Below are positions 16,814 to 28,908 of a DNA stretch of 64,000 nt, one piece after another. This stretch comes from Acetatifactor sp. GTDB lineage: Bacteria; Bacillota; Clostridia; Lachnospirales; Lachnospiraceae. Numbering within the stretch: position 1 is the stretch's first letter; the number at the start of each line of letters is the position of its first letter. The notes beneath the pieces were generated by a model, which was not told the origin of the DNA, made no database searches, and was given only the letters and a program-made list of their open reading frames with translations. Position numbers and translations under genes: made by a program. The DNA is taken from contig JAILLF010000043.1 of NCBI GenBank assembly GCA_024693365.1, positions 185,235 through 249,234 on the forward strand. The letters run 5' to 3'.

Positions 16814-17119
16814 ATGATCAACAGGGAAGACATTCTGTCCATGGAGTATTTGAAGAAAACGGAATACACCGGATGCCATCAAGGAATGAGATATCGCTTG
16901 GAAAAAAGGGAAACGGAGGATGACAAAGTCCTTCTTGTCACGGTATGGCCGGAGCCGTTCAATTATTTTACCACGCCCGAGGATCAGAAGACAACGAATC
17001 AGTTTTCCTTTGATGAGGATGGGGTTGTGGATGCCATCGCGTGGATGAATGACCTATTGTTTGAACAAAAGGACCGTTGGGATGCGGCGCCAAAGAACTG
17101 GGATTCCTATTCGTTTTGA
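16814..17119 (+). CDS. Conserved hypothetical protein, 101 residues
   Basis: A small soluble acidic protein with no signal or membrane helix. Recognisable features are an aromatic/charged core (VTVWPEPFNYFTTPEDQ) and a C-terminal helix (AIAWMNDLLFEQKDRWD). I recall similar small proteins in Lachnospiraceae but cannot assign a function. AAGGAGG lies upstream of the ATG. It has its own promoter at 16737 and lies between sigE and lacZ. Confidence 0.65.
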   Translation: MINREDILSMEYLKKTEYTGCHQGMRYRLEKRETEDDKVLLVTVWPEPFNYFTTPEDQKTTNQFSFDEDGVVDAIAWMNDLLFEQKDRWDAAPKNWDSYSF

Positions 17120-17157
17120 GTACAAAGGCTTTGAATTAGCATATATCGAAATAGTAA

Positions 17158-20235
<3,078 letters not shown>

Positions 20236-20290
20236 CGAAAAGCATGCAAATGATTCAAGACGACGATTTCGCCGCGGAGGGCGCTGATAC

Positions 20291-21253
20291 ATGGATTCTT
20301 TGAAAGGTATTTGCAGCGAGTTCCTAAAGGGCAGGATTTTGTCTGTGGAACCTTTGGGAGACGGTCATATAAACGACACCTACCGCGTCAGGACCGAAGA
20401 CGGTGATTTTGTGTGTCAACGCGTTCGCAAAACCATGAACGTGACTGCTTTAGAGTACAATTACGTCCTGTATTCCGAGGCATGTGATAAAGCCGGGTGG
20501 AGTTATCCAGCTTGGCTTAAAACGCGCGCGGGTAAGTATTTTTATACGGATCAAAAGGATGAACGATGGAGAATGTATCCCTTGATCAGGGGCGACGTGC
20601 AAGCGCCGCCTCTGGCAAGGGACGTTCTTTTTTCATGCGGTCAGGGGCTCGCAAACATGCACAAAATCCTGCAAACGCTTGCAGCGTCTCCGAAGGCTGT
20701 CTATCCTAAGCTTCACAATTTGGAACAGTATTATGAGATTTACGAAAATCTTCTTCACAGTAATGATCACCTGGAAGAACAAAGGAATGCCGCAATCGAG
20801 GGGAAGATCCGGGAAGGGATCCGTGAGTTTCGAAAGCTCTCTTTGGACAGGACAAAGGTGGTTCACGGCGACGCGAAGCTAGCCAACATACTATTTCAGG
20901 ATGGGAAGGTAAAGGCATTTCTTGATCTGGACACGGTGATGCAAGGCTCATTGCTTGAGGATGTTGCAGACTGCATTCGTTCCAGTTGCATTGTGGACGG
21001 GACGTTTGATGAAGCGGCAGCGAGTCAACTGGTGCGGGGATACGCTAGCGAAGCCTCTGGTTTGATTAATGAGAAAGAATTGCGGCTGTTACCCCAAGTA
21101 TTCCGGAAAATCTGTTTTGAATTGGGGCTTAGGTATTATACGGATTCGATCGCTAAAGAAAAAGTATTTAAGGAAAAATATCCAGGTTATCGTCTGGAAA
21201 AGGCGAAAGGATATTTCTTCCTGAAAGGAGCGATAAGTGACTTCGTCGGATGA
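20291..21253 (+). CDS. APH-fold phosphotransferase, NahK-like sugar kinase
   Basis: A 320-residue aminoglycoside-phosphotransferase-fold kinase. LGDGHINDTYRV near the N-terminus, VVHGDAKLANILF (catalytic HGD) and AFLDLDTV (metal-binding D) are present. GHINDT is typical of N-acetylhexosamine 1-kinase relatives, so GlcNAc/GalNAc C1 phosphorylation is plausible; choline or drug kinases are alternatives. It lies 55 nt after lacZ and overlaps the next frame by 17 nt, suggesting one operon. ATG with GGAGGG upstream. Confidence 0.75.
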   Translation: MDSLKGICSEFLKGRILSVEPLGDGHINDTYRVRTEDGDFVCQRVRKTMNVTALEYNYVLYSEACDKAGWSYPAWLKTRAGKYFYTDQKDERWRMYPLIRGDVQAPPLARDVLFSCGQGLANMHKILQTLAASPKAVYPKLHNLEQYYEIYENLLHSNDHLEEQRNAAIEGKIREGIREFRKLSLDRTKVVHGDAKLANILFQDGKVKAFLDLDTVMQGSLLEDVADCIRSSCIVDGTFDEAAASQLVRGYASEASGLINEKELRLLPQVFRKICFELGLRYYTDSIAKEKVFKEKYPGYRLEKAKGYFFLKGAISDFVG

Positions 21254-21734
21254 ATGGTTTCAAAAGGCACTTTCCCGTTTTACCATTGAATTTGCGGCTG
21301 GCGATGCCATAAGGGCGTTGGCTGACAAAGGGTGTACGGTGGAGGAAATCCATGAAAGATTAGCGTTTCCCATCGCCCGTGAGAAAATTGGTGAGCTTGT
21401 CTGGGCACGTTATCTGGATCAGGGAACGATCTGTCTGCAGGATCCAGGCCGGCAGGAGGAAAAGGTGGTAACCTCATATGAGAAGGTGCAGGATGCTTAT
21501 GGAAAGGTAAGCTTCCGGCAGGTTCGAAGATCCATCCGGTTATCGGGAGAATACGTAGCTTGTGATTTTGGGAAAAGACTGTATCAGAACCGCGAAGATT
21601 TTGGTAAATGGCTGGAGGGCTTGGAAGCCAAGGATCGCGAGTACGTGAAGGGCCTGCCGTGGCCGCTGGAAACCGTATGGCATAAAAAGGATGCCAGAAT
21701 GGAGCGCATCATGCAGTCAAATAACCGCGCATGA
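21237..21734 (+). CDS. Hypothetical protein, 165 residues
   Basis: No family recognised. The protein is soluble and charged, with an N-terminal helical segment (FQKALSRFTIEFAAGDAIRALADKGCTVEEIHERLAF) that resembles a helix-turn-helix-like fold and a central YEKVQDAYGKVSFRQVRRSIR. The GTG start at 21237 is supported by AAGGAG upstream and overlaps the kinase by 17 nt, so translation is probably coupled. Its 3' end overlaps the 3' end of the convergent sigG by 26 nt. Confidence 0.65.
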   Translation: MTSSDEWFQKALSRFTIEFAAGDAIRALADKGCTVEEIHERLAFPIAREKIGELVWARYLDQGTICLQDPGRQEEKVVTSYEKVQDAYGKVSFRQVRRSIRLSGEYVACDFGKRLYQNREDFGKWLEGLEAKDREYVKGLPWPLETVWHKKDARMERIMQSNNRA

Positions 21735-22491
21735 CGCGAAGGGCATTCTTTTCCAAACGCGATACCTGAGCCTGGGAAATGCCGACCATTTCGGCAACTT
21801 CCATCTGCGTTTTTCCCTCGAAAAAGCGAAGGCGGATGATTTCACGCTCGCGTGCGTTCAGCTTTTTTATCGCGTCGCTCAGGGAGAGATGCTCAACCCA
21901 GGTATCCTCCTTGTTCTTTTTATCGCTGATTTGATCCATGACGTACAGGGCGTCACCGCCTTCCGTATAGACGGGCTCATAGAGACTCATGGGACTTTGG
22001 ATGGAGTCCATGGCGTAGACGACGTCTTCCTTTGAGATGCCGATCTCACTGGCAATCTCTTCGATGGTGGGATCCTTTTGGTTACGCTTTATCAGCGCAT
22101 CGCGGGCCTGGATCGCCTTGTAGGCCGTATCCTTCAAGGACCGGGAGACGCGAAGGCCGGAGGCGTTATCGCGGAGAAAACGCTTGATCTCCCCAAGGAT
22201 CATGGGCACGGCATAGGTGGAAAACTTTACGCCGAGCGTCACGTCGAAATTATCAATGGCCTTGATTAGGCCAATGCAGCCGATCTGAAACAGATCATCC
22301 ACGTTTTCATTTGCGGACGGAAAGCGTTTGATCACGCTAAGTACCAGTCTCAGATTGCCTTCGATAAACTTTTTCCGAGCCTGTACGTCCCCGGTCTGGA
22401 TGCGTGAGAACAGTTCCTCTTTTTCCGCGCTTGTAAGAAGCGGCAGATTAGCAGTATTAACGCCACAGATTTCAACTTTTCCAATAGCCAT
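21709..22491 (-). CDS. sigG: RNA polymerase sporulation sigma factor SigG
   Basis: A 260-residue forespore sigma factor. The N-terminal KVEICGVNTANLPLL is diagnostic for SigG, followed by NLRLVLSVIKRF, VDDLFQIGCIGLIKAIDNFD, KFSTYAVPMILGEIKRFLRDN and a region 4 ending KTQMEVAEMVGISQAQVSRLEK. The ATG at 22491 follows a GGGGG Shine-Dalgarno; an upstream in-frame ATG (22521) has none. In most spore formers sigG directly follows sigE in the same direction; here it is inverted and separated by four accessory genes. Confidence 0.95.
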   Translation of the reverse strand: MAIGKVEICGVNTANLPLLTSAEKEELFSRIQTGDVQARKKFIEGNLRLVLSVIKRFPSANENVDDLFQIGCIGLIKAIDNFDVTLGVKFSTYAVPMILGEIKRFLRDNASGLRVSRSLKDTAYKAIQARDALIKRNQKDPTIEEIASEIGISKEDVVYAMDSIQSPMSLYEPVYTEGGDALYVMDQISDKKNKEDTWVEHLSLSDAIKKLNAREREIIRLRFFEGKTQMEVAEMVGISQAQVSRLEKNALRVMRGYLTA

Positions 22492-22598
22492 GAAAGCCCC
22501 CAAAAGATTTTGTATCGTCATCTTTTGTAGGGATACTTACAGTATTGGCAGATATGAAAAGATTAAACGTATCGGAAATAAAAAAAGGAGAAGAACGC

Positions 22599-23447
22599 AT
22601 GGAGAGATTACGGGATAAGGTAGCGATCGTGACGGGAGCGAATTCCGGAATGGGACTGGCTACGTGCCGCGCATTTCTTGACGAAGGAGCGACGGTCATC
22701 ATGCTTTGCAGGAATGAAAAGCGTGGGAAGGAAGCTTATGCAAAGCTTACGGAGGACGGAAATTCCAGAACGTATCTCAAGCTGTGCGACCTTGGGGATT
22801 ATGCATCCATTCGTTCCTTTGCAAAAGAGGTGAAGGAGCAATTTGGAAAAATTGACGTGCTTGTGAATAATGCCGGTTTTATTTCCCTAGACAGACAGGA
22901 GACGAAGGAAGGGCTGGAAAGGCAGTTTGGCATCAATCACGTTGGACATTTTCTCTTGACGATGGAGCTTCTCGAACGGATGGGAGAGGGAGGCCGCATT
23001 GTCAACGTCGCCTCGGGCGCCCATAAGGTGGGAAAGATTTACTTCGATGACGTCAATCTGCACAAGGGATTTAACGTCATCAAGGCATATGGCCAGAGCA
23101 AACTGGCGAACGTATTGTTTACCCGCGAATTGGCAAAGCGCGTTGCAGACAAAGGCATTACCGTGAATTGCTGTCATCCGGGCGCCGTTGCGACAAACAT
23201 TGGAATCGATCGCGAAACTGGCTTTGGCAAAACGATTACGGGACTTCTAAAACCGTTCTTTCAGACACCGGCGGAAGGCGCGCGAACGGCAATCTTTCTT
23301 GCGACGGACGAATCCGTCCGAAACGTCACGGGGGAATATTTTTATAAATGCAAAGTGGCGCCTTCCTCAAAGAGATCGAAAGACGCCGTACTTGCAAAAA
23401 AACTATTTGAATTTAGCGAAGAATTAGTTGGCTTTCGCCTTACTTAG
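22599..23447 (+). CDS. Short-chain dehydrogenase/reductase, retinol-dehydrogenase-like
   Basis: A 282-residue SDR. NAD(P)-binding TGANSGMG (about 12-19), structural NNAG, and catalytic S (VNVASGAH) with YGQSK are visible. The arrangement and insertion after the serine (KVGKIYFDDVNL) resemble the retinol dehydrogenase/WWOX-like branch, but the bacterial substrate is unknown. ATG 22599 follows AAGGAG. Divergent from sigG; the 3' end overlaps the next, convergent, gene by 8 nt. Confidence 0.85.
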   Translation: MERLRDKVAIVTGANSGMGLATCRAFLDEGATVIMLCRNEKRGKEAYAKLTEDGNSRTYLKLCDLGDYASIRSFAKEVKEQFGKIDVLVNNAGFISLDRQETKEGLERQFGINHVGHFLLTMELLERMGEGGRIVNVASGAHKVGKIYFDDVNLHKGFNVIKAYGQSKLANVLFTRELAKRVADKGITVNCCHPGAVATNIGIDRETGFGKTITGLLKPFFQTPAEGARTAIFLATDESVRNVTGEYFYKCKVAPSSKRSKDAVLAKKLFEFSEELVGFRLT

Positions 23448-25101
23448 GAACGCCCTTCAGCGTTACCGTATTGGTTTCTTCATTTTGATTCTCGGAATTA
23501 TCCCGGGCCCTGATCAGGAAATAATAAGTTTTTCCTGATTCGAGGCCGTCAATGGTTGCCTGATAAGGATAAACCTTGGGACCAACGCCGTTTTCATAGC
23601 CATCGCCCATCTCAGGTAACAGAATCATCGACTCTGCGTTCTCTAAATTTGGATCTTTCTTGAAATCAAAGGGCTTTGTCTGATAGTAGAGCACGTAGTC
23701 AACGTGATTTCTGTCTAGGGCCACGTCCCAGCGGACGATCACGCCCTTGCTGACGGGAACCACCTGCTGGATGCCGACGCGCGGGGTTGGTGCCTCGGGA
23801 GGCCATGCCGTGGAAGGGTTGTAGGTGTTGTTCCATGCGGGAGCGGTGACGTCTTCCTTAGATTCATGATTAATGACAAAATCATTGACCAGTACGACGC
23901 CGCCATCCGTGATATAATGCATAAATCCGGCCTCTTCCTGTGCCAGGTTCATGTCCTCCGTCAAGACGTCTAACCCGATCTCAGAGGTGCCGAGCAAGGT
24001 CTCCTTTAGGTGATATTCTTCAGGCCCTTCCGCGTAACCAAGGGAGAGAACCTGGAAACCGTCCGGCCTGGCTGCTTCTGCTGCAAGTCTGGGCATGTAA
24101 TTATATCGGTTGTCTGCAGAATATCCCTCATAGAAAAGAACCGTGGAATTGGAGTCGAGATGATAGCTCTCGTACATTACGTAATCCACGTATTCGCGGG
24201 GATTATACTTAAAATGCGGCAGCTGTGGATTGTAAAAGAAGATGCCGCGGTTTTGCAGGACAAGCTTGTCGGGATACTTTTCTTTCAGACGTTTGGTGAA
24301 ATCCCGGACGCCTGCGGCAGTCCACTCAAATTTTGTCTTGTTTTCGCTGGTATCGTCGGTGTAGATATTAGGAGCGCAGGTATCAATCGTATCAAGGAAC
24401 AGACCGTCGCATCCAAGACCACGCCCGTAATCGTCCGTGAGAATTTCGCGGATGCCGGGAATACGGTCGTTTCCGTCGATCGTCATCTGGTCCAGGGCAT
24501 CAAACCACGTGGGATCTCCAATGTTCGTGAAGGCACAGTTGAAGATTGGGTTGATGTCAGGTTTTCCGTCAAAATTATTGTCGTCCAAAAAATAGGAGGC
24601 ATATCCGGAACCACCGGGAGAAGCTTTTCCCTTCAAATCAATGCCGTCGAGAGAGGTGGTTCCGGCAGGACGGGGATCCACCCGGGGACCGCTTCCGTCA
24701 CCGGTAAAGCGCGAGTCGGCCAGCATCTGCTCAGGCGTCATGCCGGCAGTGCGAAGATCCTCTCCGATGGCGATGTATCCGAGCACGATCGTTCCGCTGG
24801 CACGGATCTGCTGGATCTGATCGCGGGTGATGTTCCCCATTTTCGGATGCAGGATCACGACTTCATATTGCTTGGCTTCATTGATGATGCTTTGATTTAA
24901 TGCCCCGTAATAGATCATGTAGGAGGATTTCTTGTCATAGGTAAACTCCTGCACGGGAGGAAGCGGCGTAAAGAGCGGACCGGGAGCAATGGTTGGTGCC
25001 GGCGTTTTTGACGGATCCTCCGAAGGGACAATGGCACAAGAGGTAAGCGTTACTGCGGTAATCAGTGCCAGGATTGCAGACAACGCAGATCTTTTTTTCA
25101 T
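23440..25101 (-). CDS. GH114 (TM1410-like) lipoprotein with C-terminal fibronectin III domain
   Basis: A 553-residue exported lipoprotein: signal peptide with lipobox LTSC (Cys about 22), a Pro/Thr-rich spacer, then a TIM-barrel domain of the GH114/TM1410 type (YMIYYGALN, VILHPKMGNI, GTIVLGYIAIGED, GCDGLFLDTIDT, YVMYESYHLDSN) and a C-terminal fibronectin III-like region (IVRWDVALDRNHVDYVLYY to YYFLIRARDNSEN). GH114 members include endo-alpha-1,4-polygalactosaminidases, so a galactosamine-rich polymer is a candidate substrate, but many relatives are uncharacterised. Confidence 0.78.
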   Translation of the reverse strand: MKKRSALSAILALITAVTLTSCAIVPSEDPSKTPAPTIAPGPLFTPLPPVQEFTYDKKSSYMIYYGALNQSIINEAKQYEVVILHPKMGNITRDQIQQIRASGTIVLGYIAIGEDLRTAGMTPEQMLADSRFTGDGSGPRVDPRPAGTTSLDGIDLKGKASPGGSGYASYFLDDNNFDGKPDINPIFNCAFTNIGDPTWFDALDQMTIDGNDRIPGIREILTDDYGRGLGCDGLFLDTIDTCAPNIYTDDTSENKTKFEWTAAGVRDFTKRLKEKYPDKLVLQNRGIFFYNPQLPHFKYNPREYVDYVMYESYHLDSNSTVLFYEGYSADNRYNYMPRLAAEAARPDGFQVLSLGYAEGPEEYHLKETLLGTSEIGLDVLTEDMNLAQEEAGFMHYITDGGVVLVNDFVINHESKEDVTAPAWNNTYNPSTAWPPEAPTPRVGIQQVVPVSKGVIVRWDVALDRNHVDYVLYYQTKPFDFKKDPNLENAESMILLPEMGDGYENGVGPKVYPYQATIDGLESGKTYYFLIRARDNSENQNEETNTVTLKGVPK

Positions 25102-25147
25102 TTCCTTCGCCTTTCAGACAATAAAGTGTTACGGTAATTCTCCGCAA

Positions 25148-25161
25148 CTATAATATTATAG
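25148..25161. promoter_or_regulatory. Perfect 14-bp palindrome with back-to-back TATAAT
   Basis: CTATAATATTATAG presents a TATAAT on both strands, 47 nt upstream of the GH114 start on the minus strand. No good -35 was found for the minus direction, so it may be an operator. A similar dyad lies at 35450-35468. Confidence 0.4.
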
Positions 25162-25221
25162 CACGTGGGACAAAAAAAGGGAAGAGTCTGGAAAAAAGGC
25201 GGGCGGCGAAAGAGAACGGAA

Positions 25222-25250
25222 TTGACCGTGGTTTCGGGTTTTGATATACT
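25222..25250 (+). promoter_or_regulatory. Sigma-A promoter for the acyltransferase gene
   Basis: TTGACC (25222-25227), 17-bp spacer, TATACT (25245-25250), 60 nt before the start codon. Confidence 0.65.
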
Positions 25251-25310
25251 GAATGGAGCAGAATTTGTATACGTAAATGGTCATGAGAAAGGAAGGACGG
25301 GGCAGGAATC

Positions 25311-26594
25311 ATGAAAATAAAGACAAAGCATATGAGTTATGATGAGGTCGCCGGTCTTCGCTCATGGGAACGCAAAAAACCAAGAAAGCCTTCCAAAGTA
25401 TTGGCAGGGATCGCTCGCATTGCCCTTAAGGGGGAACTCAGGGAAATAAGGTTTTCCTGTGAGAGAATTGACATGGATCGGGCGGGAGACGGCCCGTGGA
25501 TGATCCTGATGAATCACTGCAGCTTTACGGATCTTGCCATCGCCTTTGAAGTGCTAAAAGGAAAGCCGTTTAGTATTGTATGTACGAAGGATGCGCTGGT
25601 TGGTAAGGAAGCTCTCATGAGACTGTTGGGCGCCATTCCGACGTGCAAATTTGTAACTGACGTGACGCTCATCTCGGACATGGATTATGCGTTAAACGTC
25701 AATCATACAAGTGTTCTTATGTATCCGGAAGCAGGTTATTCCCTGGACGGAACTGGAACCAGAATCCCTGAAAGACTGGGCGTGCTTCTCAAAAAACTGA
25801 AGCGCCCCGTGGTGATGATCACCTCCTATGGAGCCTTTACGAGAGATCCCCTTTACAATAATCTTCAAAAGAGAAACGTAAAGGTTTCCTGTAAGATGAA
25901 GTGTCTGTTCACGCCGGACGAGCTCGCCAATACAAAGGTAAAGCAGATCAATGAAGTCCTGGAGGAGGCGTTTACTTTTGACTATTTTAAGTGGCAGCAG
26001 AAGAATGAAATTGAGATAGATGAACCCTTCAGGGCGGACGGTCTTAACAGGATTCTGTATAAGTGCCCGCACTGCATGGCGGAGGAAACGACGGAAGGTA
26101 AGGGAATTCACTGGAAATGCAATTCCTGCGGGGCAACGTATGAGCTTGACGCGTATGGAAGGCTAAAGGGCGTGAACGTGGAACCGAAGTTTACTCACGT
26201 TCCCGATTGGTTTGCGTGGGAACGGGAGAAGGTAAAAGAAGAGATTGAAAGTGGCAAGTGCCTGCTCAACCTTCCCTGCGACATTGCGATCCTAAAGGAT
26301 TCCAAGGCTTTATATATGATTGGATCGGGTACGCTTCGTCATGACGCGAACGGTTTTGTGCTTGACGGATGCGAGGGAAAGCTTCATTATGAGCAGGCGC
26401 CGGGCGCATCCTACAGCGTGAATGCGGATTACTATTGGTATGAGATCGGTGACGTTGTATCCATTGGGACGAATGATTGTTTATATTATTGTTTTACCAA
26501 GGGACGCGACGTGGTTGCAAAGACAAGGCTTGCGGCGGAAGAACTCTACAAGCTCTCCAAGAAAAAGGAGCCACGCGGTAATGGTGAGGTTTAA
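25311..26594 (+). CDS. PlsC-type acyltransferase fused to a zinc ribbon domain
   Basis: A 427-residue protein. The N-terminal half is an LPLAT/PlsC acyltransferase (NHCSFTD, the HX4D catalytic motif, near residue 68; LMYPEAGYSLDGTGTRIPE as the substrate-binding block). The C-terminal part carries a four-cysteine zinc ribbon (CPHC, 14 residues, CNSC) followed by a beta-rich domain of about 140 residues of unknown type. It probably acylates a lysophospholipid or related acceptor; the ribbon-containing extension is not part of classical PlsC. No membrane helix is obvious. It is followed by a lipoprotein gene after 24 nt. Confidence 0.8.
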   Translation: MKIKTKHMSYDEVAGLRSWERKKPRKPSKVLAGIARIALKGELREIRFSCERIDMDRAGDGPWMILMNHCSFTDLAIAFEVLKGKPFSIVCTKDALVGKEALMRLLGAIPTCKFVTDVTLISDMDYALNVNHTSVLMYPEAGYSLDGTGTRIPERLGVLLKKLKRPVVMITSYGAFTRDPLYNNLQKRNVKVSCKMKCLFTPDELANTKVKQINEVLEEAFTFDYFKWQQKNEIEIDEPFRADGLNRILYKCPHCMAEETTEGKGIHWKCNSCGATYELDAYGRLKGVNVEPKFTHVPDWFAWEREKVKEEIESGKCLLNLPCDIAILKDSKALYMIGSGTLRHDANGFVLDGCEGKLHYEQAPGASYSVNADYYWYEIGDVVSIGTNDCLYYCFTKGRDVVAKTRLAAEELYKLSKKKEPRGNGEV

Positions 26595-26618
26595 GGGAAG
26601 AAAGGTGGAATTACGTTC

Positions 26619-28031
26619 ATGAAAAGAATAAAAAAAATGACGTTGTGTTTTCTGGCGGTCCTGATTCTTTGCATTGCCGGATGTTCCGACGTGGGACCCG
26701 TGAAGTATGGTGATCCGTCAGACGAATCTTCGGATAAGAGTGGTTCAAAGGAAAAGGTGGAATTTTCGGATGAATATCTGGTCGGGTTTGATTTCGGGGG
26801 ATTAAGCTGGGGGGATTTCTACGATTGCATCAGCGTCCGGGTCATCATCTGTACGAATCGTGACGTGCTGGTATTTGGCAAAAAAATGGAAGAGGTCCAT
26901 CGGAGGGATGGAGAGCTTGAGCAGATTGCCAAGCTGACGCTCACGGAGGAACAGTATTCCAACATAGAGAAAATTCTTGACCGTAAGAAATTATACAATA
27001 TGAAGATTCAATCCGATAAAGACGTGTTGGACGGAAGCTCCTATTCTTTGATCCTGTATGACAAGGATGAAAACGTGGCAAAGGTTTGCGGTGCTTATGA
27101 GCCGACGACAAAGGCTTTTTTGAAGATGTATGACGGCGTCAACGATAATCTCCCGAAGGAGGAACTTCGTACGGTACGGAATGAATACGTGGAAGCCGTT
27201 CGCAGGTTTGAAGAACCTGATCCGGTAGTGGAGAAAAACTGTTATCAGGCCTATGGCGATTACCTTTCGACCGTAGAGGAATGGGGAAGGTTTCTTCTGA
27301 TTGACGTCGACGGGGACCAAAACGATGAATTAGTTTTAACAAACTATAATCCGGAACAAGGCGCGGAAGGTACGCAGCGATACGTGATCGCTGACTGGCA
27401 GGAGAACGAGCTCGTCGTAACGGAGTACGACGGAGAGACCTCAAAGATGCCTCTGAGTGAGACGGGGTATCAGCGGAAGGACGTTATGCTCGCGATCCTC
27501 CGGATCGAAAGCGAAAGATACGTCGAGGACGTTACGCAGAGAGAAAGGACCATGTTTTACCTGGTTTCCTGCCATGCCTGGTTAGAGGAAAACAGGAACG
27601 GTGAATTAGGGGAAAGAGTTGATGCGATGGAGGATTACCAGATCGTGTCTAATCTTGGAGATACAACGGATGATTCCCGCTTAAATGAAAATGGTTCGCT
27701 AGAGTATTTCCTATTCCGGATGCCTAAATCGGAAGTGATCAGGTTTTACGGGGAAGTGATTGGGAAAGAGAGAACCTACGAGACGGGAAGCGACGGCTCC
27801 GCCGAGACCGGCGTTTATTGTGGGGAGGATGGATGGCTATACGTCAATAGAGGGGATGACGCCGGATATTACGTTACGGTGGATGATTTTGAAAAGAAAG
27901 AAAACGAATGCATTGTCCATGCATCCGTTTGGAATTCGTCCATGAATGATCGCCTGGCCGACGTAACGGTAACCCTTACGCCGACCGGAGGCAAGTATGG
28001 CTACGTATTAAAGGACTATGTGTTACAATAG
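26619..28031 (+). CDS. Lipoprotein of unknown function with a DxDxDxxxEL motif
   Basis: A 470-residue predicted lipoprotein: signal peptide with lipobox IAGC (Cys about 22), then a mostly beta-rich extracellular protein. The segment DVDGDQNDELVL (about 228-239) matches calcium-binding or FG-GAP-type repeats. No catalytic signature was recognised. AAAGGTGG lies upstream of ATG 26619. Probably co-transcribed with the acyltransferase; the 3' end overlaps the convergent next gene by 9 nt. Confidence 0.7.
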   Translation: MKRIKKMTLCFLAVLILCIAGCSDVGPVKYGDPSDESSDKSGSKEKVEFSDEYLVGFDFGGLSWGDFYDCISVRVIICTNRDVLVFGKKMEEVHRRDGELEQIAKLTLTEEQYSNIEKILDRKKLYNMKIQSDKDVLDGSSYSLILYDKDENVAKVCGAYEPTTKAFLKMYDGVNDNLPKEELRTVRNEYVEAVRRFEEPDPVVEKNCYQAYGDYLSTVEEWGRFLLIDVDGDQNDELVLTNYNPEQGAEGTQRYVIADWQENELVVTEYDGETSKMPLSETGYQRKDVMLAILRIESERYVEDVTQRERTMFYLVSCHAWLEENRNGELGERVDAMEDYQIVSNLGDTTDDSRLNENGSLEYFLFRMPKSEVIRFYGEVIGKERTYETGSDGSAETGVYCGEDGWLYVNRGDDAGYYVTVDDFEKKENECIVHASVWNSSMNDRLADVTVTLTPTGGKYGYVLKDYVLQ

Positions 28032-28685
28032 CTTTCTTAACTGCTTGAACTGTTTGTGAGTCTGTTCCCAAATAATTTCTCCGTCTTTGCCAAAGTTCAG
28101 GCCAAGGAGCATCTTATAACCGATTTCGGAGTCGCTTGCATCCGAGAGAACGGTGCGGAATACCTCCTCTTTACCCTTGATTAAATCCTTGCATTCGGAG
28201 AGCGCCTGAGCGGAGAAAAGGCCGTCCGCCGGAGTCTTTTTTGTGGCTCCCGAAGCTTTCTTAGCGGGTTCCGGGGCTTGTTTCGCAGGTTCCGAAGTTT
28301 TCTGTACGACTTCCGGGGTTGCTGCTTTCTGGACTTTGGCAGGTTTACGCTTTGGCTTTACTCCAAAGCCTTCGTTCCAAGCACAGTTTTCGTCAAGAGA
28401 AGAGGGGGCCGTTTCGCCACTTAGGATCACAACCTTTTCCTTTCCGGCTGACTTGGACAGGGAACCGTATAAAAAGCCTTTTTCGAAGCCGGAATCACTC
28501 TTTGGAAGCGTCTTGACCTCGAGCTTTGCATTGATTTTTGTGAGCATTGGGAGCATGCTGACGGGAAGTACGCCGTCCTCCCTCGTGATTAAGAATATCT
28601 GATCCTTTGCCGTTAAGGCCAACAGTTCATTCATCTGTCCTTCCTGAAACTTGGACAGAATCTCCATTTCGATCACTAGTATCAT
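28023..28685 (-). CDS. Hypothetical protein with a Lys/Ala/Pro-rich linker
   Basis: A 220-residue protein with three parts: an N-terminal alpha/beta domain (MILVIEMEILSKF to GKEKVVILSGE, about 1-87), a basic linker rich in Lys, Pro and Ala (about 105-150) that looks like histone-tail or AT-hook-like sequence, and a C-terminal helical domain. ATG 28685 follows GGAGG. The N-terminal domain is vaguely like PIN/NYN folds but catalytic acids are not convincing. Function unknown. Confidence 0.6.
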   Translation of the reverse strand: MILVIEMEILSKFQEGQMNELLALTAKDQIFLITREDGVLPVSMLPMLTKINAKLEVKTLPKSDSGFEKGFLYGSLSKSAGKEKVVILSGETAPSSLDENCAWNEGFGVKPKRKPAKVQKAATPEVVQKTSEPAKQAPEPAKKASGATKKTPADGLFSAQALSECKDLIKGKEEVFRTVLSDASDSEIGYKMLLGLNFGKDGEIIWEQTHKQFKQLRKLL

Positions 28686-28761
28686 TTCTTTTTCCTCCGT
28701 AAGCAAATTCTCAAAATACGTCTAATGACATTTTATCATTTTCCCGTGACCATGCAAGTGT

Positions 28762-28813
28762 CTTTTTTGATTGAAATTAACCAGTACCTTTTTTGACTAA
28801 AATCAACTAGCGC
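28762..28813. repeat. Two imperfect 26-bp direct repeats
   Basis: CTTTTTTGATTGAAATTAAC... at 28762 and CTTTTTTGACTAAAATCAAC... at 28788 match at 20 of 26 positions, all differences being transitions. They lie about 100 nt upstream of the GNAT gene at 28909. The remainder of the 28686-28908 gap shows no clear promoter. Confidence 0.4.
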
Positions 28814-28908
28814 GGCAAAGTTGGAATTCCTTTGCCTTCTTTTGGCATCCATGGTAATATGGAATGGTAAATGAAAACGGAACGTCAGGGTGGAAGAGGT
28901 AAGGCATC

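Noticed and set aside
24010..24900. 296-codon open frame on the plus strand
   Set aside because: Antisense to the GH114 lipoprotein; no Shine-Dalgarno and no family resemblance.
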